Positions 51,662 to 61,672 are shown, numbered from the stretch's first letter. The stretch: DNA of 64,000 nt from an uncultured Hyphomonas sp. (GCF_963678875.1 NZ_OY787456.1:1798001-1862000), one strand, 5' to 3'. The notes: a model not told the origin generated them from the sequence alone. Numbers and translations: made by a program.

Positions 51662-53965
51662 TTGTCGAACCCGTTAAGCCAGCATGCACCAAAAGCGAGT
51701 TGGGCCCTTTTCGAAGGGCTCTTCATCATTGCGGCGCTCGTCGCGGTGTTTGCGACCTTTATCACGATCGCGGGCGTAAACCCCGACAACCCAACAGCAG
51801 GCTCCACACCGTGGCTGCTGGCGCTGAACCTGGTCCTGATCATCGCGCTTGCAGCGATCGTCATCCGGGAATTCCTCGCCATCCGCAGCCGCTCTCGCGA
51901 AGCGGGTGAAGGACGGCTCGCGCAGCGCTTCGTGATGCTGTTCGGATTCTCCGCCCTTGTTCCGTCCATGGTGGTCGGCATTTTTCTTGGCGCTGTTGTC
52001 ACCCGAGGTCTCGACAACTGGTTCGGAGACACGGCCGAAGCGGTCATGGAAAAGAACAAGCAGATTTTCCAGGACTATGTCGACAACTTCAAATCCTCGT
52101 TCGATGTGGACGTGCGTCTTGCCGCGCTGGATGTCGAAAATTTTGCGAGGGAAGTGAAAGCGCAAATCGCGGTCGAGAATGGCGGCCAGGCAGTGGAGAG
52201 TGACGCGTTTGCCGCGAATGCATCCGCGGCCTTGTCTGAAGGTTTGCGTCAGACGCTCGCCTATCGGGAATTCGTCACGATCTCGATCGTGAGTGCCGAC
52301 GGGCAGGAAATCATCGCAGAGGAGAATGCCGGAACACCGGTTCGTCTGCGTCCGCCACCGGATGCGTTCGAGGAGGCGCGCAGCGGCGAGGTGGTGACAA
52401 CGCTGTACGAACCTCAAGGCATCGGCACGGCCCTTATCCGGATTTCAGAGCCGGTGGACGGCTACGTCTATGCCGCCAAGCCATTTGACCGAAACCTGTT
52501 CGCCATGCTCCGGGATGCCGAGGACCAGCTCGCGCAATATAACAACGCAAAGCAGCGCAGCGGTCGCCTGCAGACCATCTTCGCCATCGGTTACGCTCAG
52601 ATTACCGCACTTATCCTGCTGCTGGCTGGCCGGCTGGGACTGGAAGCGGCCGGGCGGGTAACAGGGCCGATCGGTCGACTGGCCTCCGCGGCGCATACGG
52701 TTCGTGACGGCGACCTGACCGTACGTGTCCCGGTCAGCGGACCGAAGGACGAAGTCTATGCGCTTAGCCAGTCATTCAATGCGATGACAGAGCAATTGTC
52801 CGAACAGCGCAATGCCCTAATCCGCGCACGCGAAGACGAAGAAGACCGCCGCCGCTTTGTGGAGACGCTGCTGGCAGAAGTCAGTGCGGGTGTGATCCGC
52901 ATGGGCGCGGACATGACCGTGACTCTGGCGAACCGTTCGGCAGGTGACCTGCTGGCGATTGAAGAGGTTCAATCCGGCGCAGCGCTGGAGGTCGTTGCTC
53001 CTGAATTCGAGCGGTATGTGCGCGATACGCTTGAACGAAATTCTCCAGTCGATGCATCCATTGAAATCAGCCGGAACGGAACGACCCGCCATATCCGCCT
53101 GAAGACCGCGCCGGACCCGGCAGGCGGATGCGTTCTGACGTTTGACGACACGACACGCCTGATCAATGCGCAGCGGCAAATGGCCTGGCGCGATGTTGCC
53201 CGGCGCATTGCCCACGAAATCCGCAACCCGCTGACACCGATCATGCTGTCGACCGAGCGCCTGCGCCGCCGCTATGCCAGCAAGATCGACGATCATGACG
53301 GCGTCTTCGAGAAGTGTATCGAAACGATTCTGCGCCAGGTGGGCGATATCGGCCGGATGGTCGAGGAGTTCTCCAGCTTCGCCCGTATGCCGAAGCCGAG
53401 CGTGGCGCCGTTTGACATGAAAGACCTGCTGCAGGAAGCCAGCTTCTCGCGGAGCGTGGTCAATCCGGACATCGACTTCGAGTTCGACAGCTCCGCTCAA
53501 TCTACCAGTTATTCCGGGGACGAGCGACTTATCGGGCAGGCGATCGGCAATCTATTGAAAAATGCTGCTGAAGCCATTGAGGGCATGCCGGAAGAAATGG
53601 ACGTGCAGGGCCAGATCCGAATTGCGCTGAGTGGTGATGAGCGTGGTTTGGAAGTCACGATTGAGGACAATGGCCCTGGCTTTCCAGAAGACGTGCGTGA
53701 ACGCCTGTTGGAGCCTTATGTTACCACACGTGAAAAAGGCACCGGACTCGGCTTGGCCATCGTGAACCGGATCATTGCAGATCATGGTGGATCGATCTCG
53801 CTGCAAAACCGCCTCGACGGTTTGCGCGGTGCCCGTGTGCGCATCTGGCTTCCGCCCCATGACCTGACCACAGAACAAATGACGCCAGCCAATGAAGATG
53901 CAGCGGGCGTCAATCCGCATTCCCCACAGACTGTCCGCGTAGAGGAGCCGACGCCATGGCGTTAG
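51662..53965 (+). CDS. ntrY: Sensor histidine kinase NtrY
   Basis: 767 residues. Several membrane helices (about 16-38, 48-68, 88-110 and 290-310) flank a periplasmic domain, followed by HAMP (about 320-375), PAS, HisKA with H518 (ARRIAHEIRNPLTP) and HATPase ending TTREKGTGLGLAIVNRII. The start is a TTG at 51662, because no ATG lies early in the frame and a stop occurs at 51617. It overlaps ntrX by 10 nt. Confidence 0.93.
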   Translation: MSNPLSQHAPKASWALFEGLFIIAALVAVFATFITIAGVNPDNPTAGSTPWLLALNLVLIIALAAIVIREFLAIRSRSREAGEGRLAQRFVMLFGFSALVPSMVVGIFLGAVVTRGLDNWFGDTAEAVMEKNKQIFQDYVDNFKSSFDVDVRLAALDVENFAREVKAQIAVENGGQAVESDAFAANASAALSEGLRQTLAYREFVTISIVSADGQEIIAEENAGTPVRLRPPPDAFEEARSGEVVTTLYEPQGIGTALIRISEPVDGYVYAAKPFDRNLFAMLRDAEDQLAQYNNAKQRSGRLQTIFAIGYAQITALILLLAGRLGLEAAGRVTGPIGRLASAAHTVRDGDLTVRVPVSGPKDEVYALSQSFNAMTEQLSEQRNALIRAREDEEDRRRFVETLLAEVSAGVIRMGADMTVTLANRSAGDLLAIEEVQSGAALEVVAPEFERYVRDTLERNSPVDASIEISRNGTTRHIRLKTAPDPAGGCVLTFDDTTRLINAQRQMAWRDVARRIAHEIRNPLTPIMLSTERLRRRYASKIDDHDGVFEKCIETILRQVGDIGRMVEEFSSFARMPKPSVAPFDMKDLLQEASFSRSVVNPDIDFEFDSSAQSTSYSGDERLIGQAIGNLLKNAAEAIEGMPEEMDVQGQIRIALSGDERGLEVTIEDNGPGFPEDVRERLLEPYVTTREKGTGLGLAIVNRIIADHGGSISLQNRLDGLRGARVRIWLPPHDLTTEQMTPANEDAAGVNPHSPQTVRVEEPTPWR

Positions 53966-55341
53966 ATATTCTGGTTGTTGATGATGAGCCCGATATCCGG
54001 GAGCTGATAGCCGGCGTCCTTGGGGATGAAGGCTATTCTGTCAGGACTGCCGCAACTGCAGAGGCGGCGCTTGAGGAGGTTCGGACCCGGACGCCCCGGC
54101 TCGTAGTGCTGGATGTCTGGTTGCAGGGCAGCGGCATGGACGGATTGTCCGTGCTCAAATATCTGAAATCCATCGATCCGCTTCTGCCCGTGATCGTGAT
54201 CAGCGGGCATGGCAATATCGAGACGGCTGTCGCGGCCATCCGGCGCGGGGCATATGATTTTATCGAGAAGCCTTTCAAGACGGACCGTCTTCTGCACCTG
54301 ATCGACCGGGCCATCGAATCTGCGGCGCTGAAATACGAAAATGCGACCTTGCGGAACCGGGCGGGGGACGATGAGCGCTGGATCGGGCACAGCCACGCGG
54401 CTTCGAACCTGCGGGCAACGATCGAAAAAGTGGCCCCGACAAATTCCCGCGTCATGATCACAGGACCTGCCGGTGTCGGCAAGGAACTCGCTGCGCGCCT
54501 TATCCATCAAAGTTCATTGCGCGCTGACGGACCGTTCATCGTTGTCAACGCGGCCACGATTGCACCGGACCAGATGGAGACCGCACTCTTCGGTGAGGAG
54601 GACGCGCAGGGGCGAACGACTCGTATCGGTCTGTTTGAAAAGGCCCACCTCGGCACTCTTCTGCTTGATGAGGTCGCAGACATGCCGCCGGGAACGCAGA
54701 GCAAGATTCTCCGGGTTCTGACTGAGCAGAGGTTCCAGCGCGTTGGTGGGCGTTCGGACGTCAGTGTCGATGTTCGCGTCATGTCTGCCACGACGAAAGA
54801 CATCAAACAGGAAATTCAGGAATCCCGGTTCCGCGAAGACCTCTATTATCGCCTGAATGTCGTCCCGCTGCGTGTGCCGTCCCTGGCCGAGCGGCGCGAT
54901 GATATCGCGGACCTGGTGAGCTACTTCATTGAGCGGATCGCGGATTCGTCAGGCCTCACGCCACGAACCTTCTCCCAGGAGGCCATGGCGGTGCTGCAAT
55001 CCATGGAGTGGCCCGGGAACATCCGCCAGCTGCGCAATGTGGTGGAGCGGATCCTGATCCTGTCACCGTCGGATTCCAGCCGTCCAGTCAGCGTCGATGA
55101 ACTTCCGCGTGATGCGGGCAGCAACGTCCAGGCTTCCAAGGCCGGGTCTGTCGACCTCGTAGGATTGTCTCTGCGCGATGCGCGGGAGCAGTTCGAGCGG
55201 GAATACCTTGCCCTGCAGATCACACGGTTTAACGGAAACATCTCGCGGACTGCTGAATTCATTGGAATGGAACGCTCGGCACTCCATAGAAAATTAAAGG
55301 CTTTGGGCGTAGCGTCCGGGGCGAGTCGGCAAGACAGCTGA
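53956..55341 (+). CDS. ntrX: Response regulator NtrX, without GAFTGA loop
   Basis: 461 residues. Receiver with D53 (LVVLDVWLQ); AAA+ domain with Walker A GPAGVGKE (170-177) and Walker B TLLLDEVAD (234-242); C-terminal helix-turn-helix (NISRTAEFIGMERSALHRKL). The loop after LFG (211-213) reads EEDAQGRTTRIGLFEK and lacks GAFTGA, as is known for NtrX proteins, which act independently of sigma-54. Partner of NtrY. Confidence 0.95.
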   Translation: MALDILVVDDEPDIRELIAGVLGDEGYSVRTAATAEAALEEVRTRTPRLVVLDVWLQGSGMDGLSVLKYLKSIDPLLPVIVISGHGNIETAVAAIRRGAYDFIEKPFKTDRLLHLIDRAIESAALKYENATLRNRAGDDERWIGHSHAASNLRATIEKVAPTNSRVMITGPAGVGKELAARLIHQSSLRADGPFIVVNAATIAPDQMETALFGEEDAQGRTTRIGLFEKAHLGTLLLDEVADMPPGTQSKILRVLTEQRFQRVGGRSDVSVDVRVMSATTKDIKQEIQESRFREDLYYRLNVVPLRVPSLAERRDDIADLVSYFIERIADSSGLTPRTFSQEAMAVLQSMEWPGNIRQLRNVVERILILSPSDSSRPVSVDELPRDAGSNVQASKAGSVDLVGLSLRDAREQFEREYLALQITRFNGNISRTAEFIGMERSALHRKLKALGVASGASRQDS

Positions 55342-55361
55342 TGCTGGCGGAAGGCTGAGAC

Positions 55362-56735
55362 ATGCGCGTTCTTATCTGCGGGGCTGGCCGGGTCGGACAC
55401 GGCATCGCGCGGCGTCTTGCGCGAGAAAAGCACGATATCACGATCATTGACGAGGATCAGGACCTGGTAGATCAGGTTTCGACAGACCTTGATGTGCGTG
55501 GTTACACCGGGCATGCGGCCCATCCGGACGTTTTGAAGCGCGCCGGCGCAGCCGATTGTGAGATGATCATCGCGGTCACGCACTTCGATGAAATCAACAT
55601 GGTGATCTGCCAGATCGCCCACACGTTGTTCTCTGTCCCGTTCAAGATCGCCCGTGTGCGTGACCAGTCCTATATCGATCCGGCGTGGAAGAATATTTTT
55701 TCCCGGGAAGGCCTGCCCATCGACATGGTGATTTCGCCGGAAGTCGAGGTCGGTGAAGCCATACTTCAGCGCTTGCGCACGCCGGGTGCCATCATGTCCG
55801 CGACATTCGGTCGGGGAAAAGTTCGCCTACTTGGTCTGGAAATCGCTGAGAATAACCCGCTGCTAGACACGGCGGTCGATCAGATTCGCGGGCTTTTTCC
55901 GGATCTGTCAGCCCGGATCATCGGTATCGGGACCGGGGATACCGTACGCGCCCCCAAAGGCATCGACGTACTCAAACCGGGAGACCGTGCCTATATCGCG
56001 GTGCTGGACGCCCATGCCGAGCGGCTGACGTCTATCTTCAACCGCAATGTCGAACGGTCCGACCATATCGTCATCGTAGGCGGCGGCAATGTCGGCCTCT
56101 ATGTCGCCCAGACCCTGGAGCGGGAAAGCAACAAGCGTATCCGCCTGATCGAAAGCGATCCGGAACGGGCCAATACAGCCGTTGCGGGGGTCAAGCGCTC
56201 CATCGTCATTCAGGGCGATGGTCTGAACCCGGATATCTTGACCGAAGCGGGTGCATCCAAGGCGGACTTTGTCGTTGCCATCACAAATGACGACAAGACC
56301 AATTTGCTGATCTCAAACCTGGCGAAACGCGCCGGTGCAAAGAGGACGCTTGCCCTGGTCAATGCAACAGAGCTTGCCGGGCTTGCCCGCGACATGCGTG
56401 TCGATGCGGTGCTGGACCCGCGTGCACTGACCGTTTCTCAGATTCTGCTTCGTATGCGGCGTGGCCGTATTCTTGGCCTGCAATCGCTGGAAGACGGGCA
56501 GGCGGAAGTGGCTGAAGGCGTCACGCTCGAATCTTCCTCACTGATTGGAAAACCAACCGGCTATGATGACCTGCCAGATGGCGTGACCGCAGCGGCCATC
56601 GTTCGTGATGACAATGTCATCATTGCTGGTCCGGAAACAGTTGTAAGGACTGAAGACCGGCTGATCGTGTTCTATGAGGAGGAGATGGTCCGGAAAGTGG
56701 AGAAATTCTTCCGCGTCAGCCCGGACTTCTTCTAG
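55362..56735 (+). CDS. trkA: Trk potassium uptake regulator TrkA
   Basis: 457 residues with two NAD-binding RCK units. The first starts MRVLICGAGRVGHGIARRLA; the second has HIVIVGGGNVGLYVAQTL near residue 235. Each is followed by an RCK_C domain. It gates the TrkH channel. Follows ntrX by 20 bp and precedes trkH by 4 bp. Confidence 0.96.
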   Translation: MRVLICGAGRVGHGIARRLAREKHDITIIDEDQDLVDQVSTDLDVRGYTGHAAHPDVLKRAGAADCEMIIAVTHFDEINMVICQIAHTLFSVPFKIARVRDQSYIDPAWKNIFSREGLPIDMVISPEVEVGEAILQRLRTPGAIMSATFGRGKVRLLGLEIAENNPLLDTAVDQIRGLFPDLSARIIGIGTGDTVRAPKGIDVLKPGDRAYIAVLDAHAERLTSIFNRNVERSDHIVIVGGGNVGLYVAQTLERESNKRIRLIESDPERANTAVAGVKRSIVIQGDGLNPDILTEAGASKADFVVAITNDDKTNLLISNLAKRAGAKRTLALVNATELAGLARDMRVDAVLDPRALTVSQILLRMRRGRILGLQSLEDGQAEVAEGVTLESSSLIGKPTGYDDLPDGVTAAAIVRDDNVIIAGPETVVRTEDRLIVFYEEEMVRKVEKFFRVSPDFF

Positions 56736-56739
56736 GCGC

Positions 56740-58146
56740 ATGAATTACGCATCCGTCGTCCGCATCCTGGCCCTTGTGATGCTAATCCTCGCGGCCTCCA
56801 GTGCGCCGGCGATCCTGACGGCGCTGGCTTATGGAGAGAATGAGCAGGTTTTTGCTTTCCTGGCCATGGTGCTGGGCATCAGCGTCATCAGCACAAGCAT
56901 CCTGTTCCTGACTCCGCGGCCCAGCCAGAAGTCCCGCCCATCGGATGCGCTCGGGCTTGTGATCCTTTGGTGGTTCCTTGCGCCCATAGCGGCTTGCCTG
57001 CCGTTCGTGGTGGGAGTGCAGAACGCTTCCTTGCTTCAGGCAATTCATGAAGCGGCGGCCTGCCTGACAACCACGGGCCAGTCCGTTATCGCGGTAGAGG
57101 GTAATTTGTGGCCAGCCAGCCTTGTTGTCTGGCGCGGCACGTTACATGTCCTGGGCGGTGCGGCGTCCATCATCATGGCGGCCAGCGTGTTGGCAGCGCT
57201 AAATCTGGGTGGTCCCGGGATTCACCGGAGTGTGCTGTTTGTCATGCCGGAGACCAGCTTCTTCGACGCGGTTCCGAAAGTGGCGCGCTCCGTGCTCTTG
57301 ATCATGATCGTCTCCATCACGGTGACCGTTCTGGCGCTGGAACTGGCCGGGGTTTCAGCGGGCAGGGCACTGTCCGATGCGGTGAGTGTCTGGACCACCG
57401 GCCTTGTAGACCCCGCGCCTTATGGCCGGGCGAACGCCGGTGCGGTTGCAGATGTGATCCTGGCCATTGGGCTGGCAGGTGGTGCACTCGGCCTGGCAAT
57501 CGCGCTTCCCCTTCGGGAGCGCCGTTTTGTACAGGCGTTGTCGGATCCCGAAACCCGAGTGTTCGTTGGGCTGGTCGCCTTGTTCGCAGTTATGGCGATT
57601 GCGTCAGGCCTTAGCTTTCTTGAGTCGCTCGGCTGGTCGATTTCGGCGCTGGCCACTTCGGGACTTCCACTGGGGAGTGCAGATACATGGGACAAGGTGC
57701 CATTGCCTGTGTTCGTTCTGCCGGCCCTCATTGGCGGGTCAGCCCTTTCGGCGGCCGGCGGGGTCAAGATTGCAAGATTGATCGTTCTCTCCCGTCGCGC
57801 GGGAGTGGAATTCCGGCAGCTCGGCTATCGGCGTTCTGTCCTGGGATTCCAGTTTCGGGATCGGGAAATGGACGAGCGAAGCGTGATTGGCGTCTGGGTG
57901 TACCTCATCGCCTACATTCTTTCAGTATTTCTCGTCATGATCGGGTTCGCGTTTACCGGCTTGTCCTTTGAAACGTCGGTCCGCCTGGCGATTGGGTGCC
58001 TGACCAATTCCGGTGGACTCGTCGTCGGCCATGTGGCCCAGCTTGATCAGGCTGCCTCAATTTTAGCCATTTTCTCCATGCTGCTGGGCAGGTTGGAGAT
58101 TCTGGCAATCATTCCTGCGATTTCTGTCAGTTTCTGGCGGGGGTAG
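56740..58146 (+). CDS. trkH: Trk potassium uptake membrane protein TrkH
   Basis: 468 residues from ATG 56740, 4 bp after trkA. About ten or more membrane helices with four pore loops; TTTGQSV, TTGLVDPAPYG, TSGLPLGSAD and LTNSGGLVVG correspond to the selectivity filter repeats. Filter glycines are partly unusual (second and third repeats). It forms the K+ channel with TrkA. Confidence 0.93.
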   Translation: MNYASVVRILALVMLILAASSAPAILTALAYGENEQVFAFLAMVLGISVISTSILFLTPRPSQKSRPSDALGLVILWWFLAPIAACLPFVVGVQNASLLQAIHEAAACLTTTGQSVIAVEGNLWPASLVVWRGTLHVLGGAASIIMAASVLAALNLGGPGIHRSVLFVMPETSFFDAVPKVARSVLLIMIVSITVTVLALELAGVSAGRALSDAVSVWTTGLVDPAPYGRANAGAVADVILAIGLAGGALGLAIALPLRERRFVQALSDPETRVFVGLVALFAVMAIASGLSFLESLGWSISALATSGLPLGSADTWDKVPLPVFVLPALIGGSALSAAGGVKIARLIVLSRRAGVEFRQLGYRRSVLGFQFRDREMDERSVIGVWVYLIAYILSVFLVMIGFAFTGLSFETSVRLAIGCLTNSGGLVVGHVAQLDQAASILAIFSMLLGRLEILAIIPAISVSFWRG

Positions 58147-58222
58147 ATGGGGTTGCCCCTTGCGAAAGCCCCTCAATCCAGTTAGCCCGCGATCATAACA
58201 AGAACAACAGGACTAACCTGCT

Positions 58223-58471
58223 ATGTCGGCTGAGAAAAAACAGAACCTTCAGGATGCCTTCCTCAACGCTGTTCGCAAATCGCGTACGCCGCTGACGGTT
58301 TTCCTTGTAAACGGTGTGAAGCTGCAGGGCGTGGTCACTTGGTTTGACAACTTTTGTGTGTTGCTGCGCGGCGATGGTCGTCCGCCACAGCTTGTCTACA
58401 AGCATGCCATCTCTACAATCGCACCGAGCGCACCCGTGCAGCTCTTCGACGAAGAGATGGACAAGGAATAA
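58223..58471 (+). CDS. hfq: RNA chaperone Hfq
   Basis: 82 residues. Sm1 LQDAFLNAVRKSRTPLTVFL and Sm2 LVYKHAISTIAP (YKHA) motifs intact, with a short acidic C-terminal tail (DEEMDKE). It pairs small RNAs with mRNAs. AGGA lies 10 nt before the ATG. Followed by hflX after 6 bp, the standard hfq-hflX arrangement. Confidence 0.98.
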   Translation: MSAEKKQNLQDAFLNAVRKSRTPLTVFLVNGVKLQGVVTWFDNFCVLLRGDGRPPQLVYKHAISTIAPSAPVQLFDEEMDKE

Positions 58472-58477
58472 AGCCTT

Positions 58478-59803
58478 TTGGGCGACAAGCTGATTGATCG
58501 GCTCCCAGCTCCGGAAATTGCCGGTGCGATTATCCCCTGGTTCACTCCAGCAAATCGACCGTCGGCAGACCGGCTGGAAGAGACCGCCGGCCTGATTGAG
58601 GCATTGGGCTGCGAGCTCGCATTTCTGCGTGCGGAACACGTAAGACAGGTGAACTCTGCTCAGCTTTTGTCGGGCGGTATCCTGAACCGGCTGGCAGAAG
58701 ACCTGGAAGCGCATCAGTGTACGATTGCGGTGGTCGATGGCGCATTGACGCCAGTTCAGCAGCGGAACCTCGAGAAAAAGCTGGGCGTCAAGGTCATCGA
58801 TCGGACGGGACTGATCCTCGAAATTTTTGGCCTTCGTGCTCGTACGAAAGAAGGCCGGTTGCAGGTCGAACTGGCGCGGCTCCTGTATGAACGTTCCCGG
58901 CTCGTACGGACATGGACGCACCTTGAGCGCCAACGCGGCGGTGGCGGCTTCCTTTCCGGTCCTGGTGAAAGCCAGCTGGAAGCCGACCGGCGAATGCTGG
59001 ATGACAAGATCGTACGTCTGAAAGCGGAGCTTGATGATGTACGCCGCACCCGTGCGGTCCAGCGTGCCGGACGCCAGCGGACCGGGAAGCCGGTTGTGGC
59101 GCTCGTTGGATATACCAATGCCGGCAAGTCGACGCTGTTCAACCGCCTTACCGGCGCGGATGTGTTCGCGAAAGACATGCCGTTTGCGACACTGGACCCG
59201 ACAATCCGGCGCCTCGACCTGCCGACACTCGGCGAAGCGGCGCTGATTGATACGGTCGGATTTATCACCGACCTGCCGACCCATCTGATCGACAGTTTTC
59301 AGGCGACGCTTGAAGAAGCCATGCAGGCAGACCTTCTCGTGCATGTCAGGGATCGCTCAAGCCCGGCCGATCTAGAGCAGGCCGAAGACGTTTTGCGTGT
59401 GCTGGAACGGCTGGAGCAGGAAACCGGGTTGCCATTGCCTCCAATGATCGAGGCCTGGAACAAGGCCGATCTTTTGCCGCCTGAGCGAGCCGAAGCGCTG
59501 GCTCTCTCTTCGGGTTCTCAGGAAGAGCATCCTGCCGTTTTGCTCTCTGCTGTCACCGGACAGGGGATGGAGGAGCTACTCGTCGCGATTGAGCGGGGCT
59601 TGCTCCGAAGTGCCACAAAGGTTCGCGTGCTTCTGAGGCCGCAAGACGGTCGTGCCCGCGCCTGGTTGCACCGGAATGGAGAGGTGCTGGACGATGAGAT
59701 GCAGGACAACGCCGAATCGCTGATGACCGTAAGGCTCAAAACTGATCGGCTTGGGCAGTTCCAGGCTGAATTTCCATCGGTAGAGATCGAACCCGCAGAC
59801 TAG
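58478..59803 (+). CDS. hflX: GTPase HflX
   Basis: Ribosome-associated GTPase that splits stalled ribosomes, 441 residues. The glycine-rich GGGGFLSGPGESQLEADRR segment, G1 GYTNAGKSTLFN, G3 DTVGFITDLP and G4 NKAD are present. Start is TTG at 58478, just after hfq; no ATG suits. Ends in CTAG overlapping mazG. Confidence 0.96.
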   Translation: MGDKLIDRLPAPEIAGAIIPWFTPANRPSADRLEETAGLIEALGCELAFLRAEHVRQVNSAQLLSGGILNRLAEDLEAHQCTIAVVDGALTPVQQRNLEKKLGVKVIDRTGLILEIFGLRARTKEGRLQVELARLLYERSRLVRTWTHLERQRGGGGFLSGPGESQLEADRRMLDDKIVRLKAELDDVRRTRAVQRAGRQRTGKPVVALVGYTNAGKSTLFNRLTGADVFAKDMPFATLDPTIRRLDLPTLGEAALIDTVGFITDLPTHLIDSFQATLEEAMQADLLVHVRDRSSPADLEQAEDVLRVLERLEQETGLPLPPMIEAWNKADLLPPERAEALALSSGSQEEHPAVLLSAVTGQGMEELLVAIERGLLRSATKVRVLLRPQDGRARAWLHRNGEVLDDEMQDNAESLMTVRLKTDRLGQFQAEFPSVEIEPAD

Positions 59804-60633
59804 GTTGATCGCTCGCTTTTCTTGACCGCTTGCCAAAGGTACTCCTGCGCTTCGAGGTCGAGGGCAGCGAAGTCGTCTCCATCCTTGGCGGACAGCGCTT
59901 CCATTGCCCGAAACCGCCGCTCGAACTTCGCATTGGCCTGACGAAGAGCGACTTCCGGATCGATATCCAGGCGGCGAGCCAGGTTTGCTGCGACAAACAG
60001 CAGGTCACCTATCTCATCCATGATCTCCTCTGGATTTCCTGATGCGATCGCTTCTTTCACTTCTGCGGTCTCTTCTTCCAGCTTGTCGAAGATATGTTCG
60101 GGCTCGGTCCAATCGAATCCCGTGCGGGCGGCGCGCTTTTGAAGCTTTTCGGCGCGGAGGAGTGCGGGTAGGGAGAGTGCGACGCCATCCAATGCGCTTG
60201 CTGGCTTTTCCCCCGGTGCCTTGGCAGCTCTTTCCGCGGCTTTCACAACTTCCCAGGCCACGATCTGGTCATTCGCCGAACGGTCGTCCGCTGCTTCAAA
60301 GACGTGCGGATGGCGGCGGATCATCTTCTCATTGATTGCCGCAGCAACATCAGCGGCCTCGAAAGCTCCGTCTTCTTCCGCCATCTGGCTGTGGAAGACG
60401 ACCTGGAAGAGGAGATCGCCCAGTTCCTCCCGGAGATCGCCCATATCGCCGCGCTCGATGGCGTCTGCGACTTCGTAGGCTTCTTCTATCGTATAGGGAG
60501 CGATCGTCTTGAAGGTCTGTTCCAGATCCCAGGGGCAGCCACCATCCAGGTTGCGGAGACGGGCCATGATATCGAGGAGGCGAACGAATTCCTCCGCGGC
60601 GCGTTGATGGCGTGAAGTGTCGGATGGAGCCAT
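59800..60633 (-). CDS. mazG: Nucleoside triphosphate pyrophosphohydrolase MazG
   Basis: 277 residues from ATG 60633 with AGGAA upstream. Two MazG repeats: the first with YTIEEAYEVADAIE and DLREELGDLLFQVVFHSQMA, the second with KLEEETAEVKEAIA and EIMDEIGDLLFVAANLAR, giving both ExxE12-28ExxD metal sites. It removes abnormal NTPs. The frame extends to 60771 without a better start. Confidence 0.95.
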   Translation of the reverse strand: MAPSDTSRHQRAAEEFVRLLDIMARLRNLDGGCPWDLEQTFKTIAPYTIEEAYEVADAIERGDMGDLREELGDLLFQVVFHSQMAEEDGAFEAADVAAAINEKMIRRHPHVFEAADDRSANDQIVAWEVVKAAERAAKAPGEKPASALDGVALSLPALLRAEKLQKRAARTGFDWTEPEHIFDKLEEETAEVKEAIASGNPEEIMDEIGDLLFVAANLARRLDIDPEVALRQANAKFERRFRAMEALSAKDGDDFAALDLEAQEYLWQAVKKSERST

Positions 60634-60799
60634 GAGGCTGTTCCTGTCGGTTTCACGGGGCCTGAGCTGGCCGCCAGGAGCCACGGAGTGGCGATGATGA
60701 CTTGACCGGAATGGATTGACTTTCCCGGCGGTGCAAGAGACGTGAAGGCATGCGACCTGTATTCTGCACATCGATCAAGCCAATGACGGGGCGTCGTTC

Positions 60800-61672
60800 A
60801 TGAAAGATCGCACGATCCTGATCGGAATTGACTGGGGCGCGTCCACATTCCGGGCCTGGGCCTTCGATGAAGAGGGAGATGTCATCGGTGGAATTTCGGT
60901 GCCTGACGGTATCCTGACACATACCGGCGATGCATTGGGGCGCTTGAAATTCCATATCAATGAATGGCTGAGCGAGTGGCCTGAGGTGCCGATCATCGCC
61001 TGCGGAGGAATAGGCGGGTCCCAGGGTATTCACAAAACCGATCATCGTCCTGTTCCCATGATGATCGCCGACCTTCCCAAGCATCTCGTAAAGTCGGACG
61101 ACATCTATATTGTGCCAGGCTTGAAACAGGCCTCGCCGCCGGATGTGATGCGGGGTGAGGAAACACAGTTATTCGCGCTCGACGAACCCGTCGGTGCGGT
61201 CTGCATTCCCGGCACCCATACGAAACATGTGACCGTGGAGCATGGGCGCATTCTCGGATTTACAACTGAGATGACTGGCGAACTGCGCGCATTGCTGCTC
61301 GCCAATGGCGGCTTGAAAACGCCGGCCGGTGTGGAACAGGAATTCAGCGAAGCTGTATTCCGCGAATGGGTGGAGTATTCCCTGGACACTGACGACGCTG
61401 CATCTCCCTTTGCCGTTCGTGCGGCCAGGATGACAGGTGTTCTGGATCCCAAATATCATGAGACGGCTCTGACAGGTTTGTTGATCGGGGCTGATATCGC
61501 GGCTCATTACGATCCCGGAGATGAACTTACCCTTGTTGCCGATGGCGCAATCCTCGAATCATATCGTTTGGCGCTCGACACCTTGGGCGCCGAGTTTGAT
61601 GAGTGTTCAGCAGAAGAAGCCACTCAGGACGGCCTGTTCGAACTGGCGGAAGAGGCGGGGTTGATCGGATGA
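60800..61672 (+). CDS. dgoK: 2-dehydro-3-deoxygalactonokinase
   Basis: 290 residues of the DgoK family: IGIDWGASTFRAWAFDE at the N-terminus, ACGGIGGSQG, MRGEETQLFAL and CIPGTHTKHVTVEHG. It phosphorylates 2-keto-3-deoxy-galactonate in the De Ley-Doudoroff route. The aldolase and dehydratase of the route are not in the window. Coupled by ATGA overlap to the next gene. Confidence 0.9.
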   Translation: MKDRTILIGIDWGASTFRAWAFDEEGDVIGGISVPDGILTHTGDALGRLKFHINEWLSEWPEVPIIACGGIGGSQGIHKTDHRPVPMMIADLPKHLVKSDDIYIVPGLKQASPPDVMRGEETQLFALDEPVGAVCIPGTHTKHVTVEHGRILGFTTEMTGELRALLLANGGLKTPAGVEQEFSEAVFREWVEYSLDTDDAASPFAVRAARMTGVLDPKYHETALTGLLIGADIAAHYDPGDELTLVADGAILESYRLALDTLGAEFDECSAEEATQDGLFELAEEAGLIG

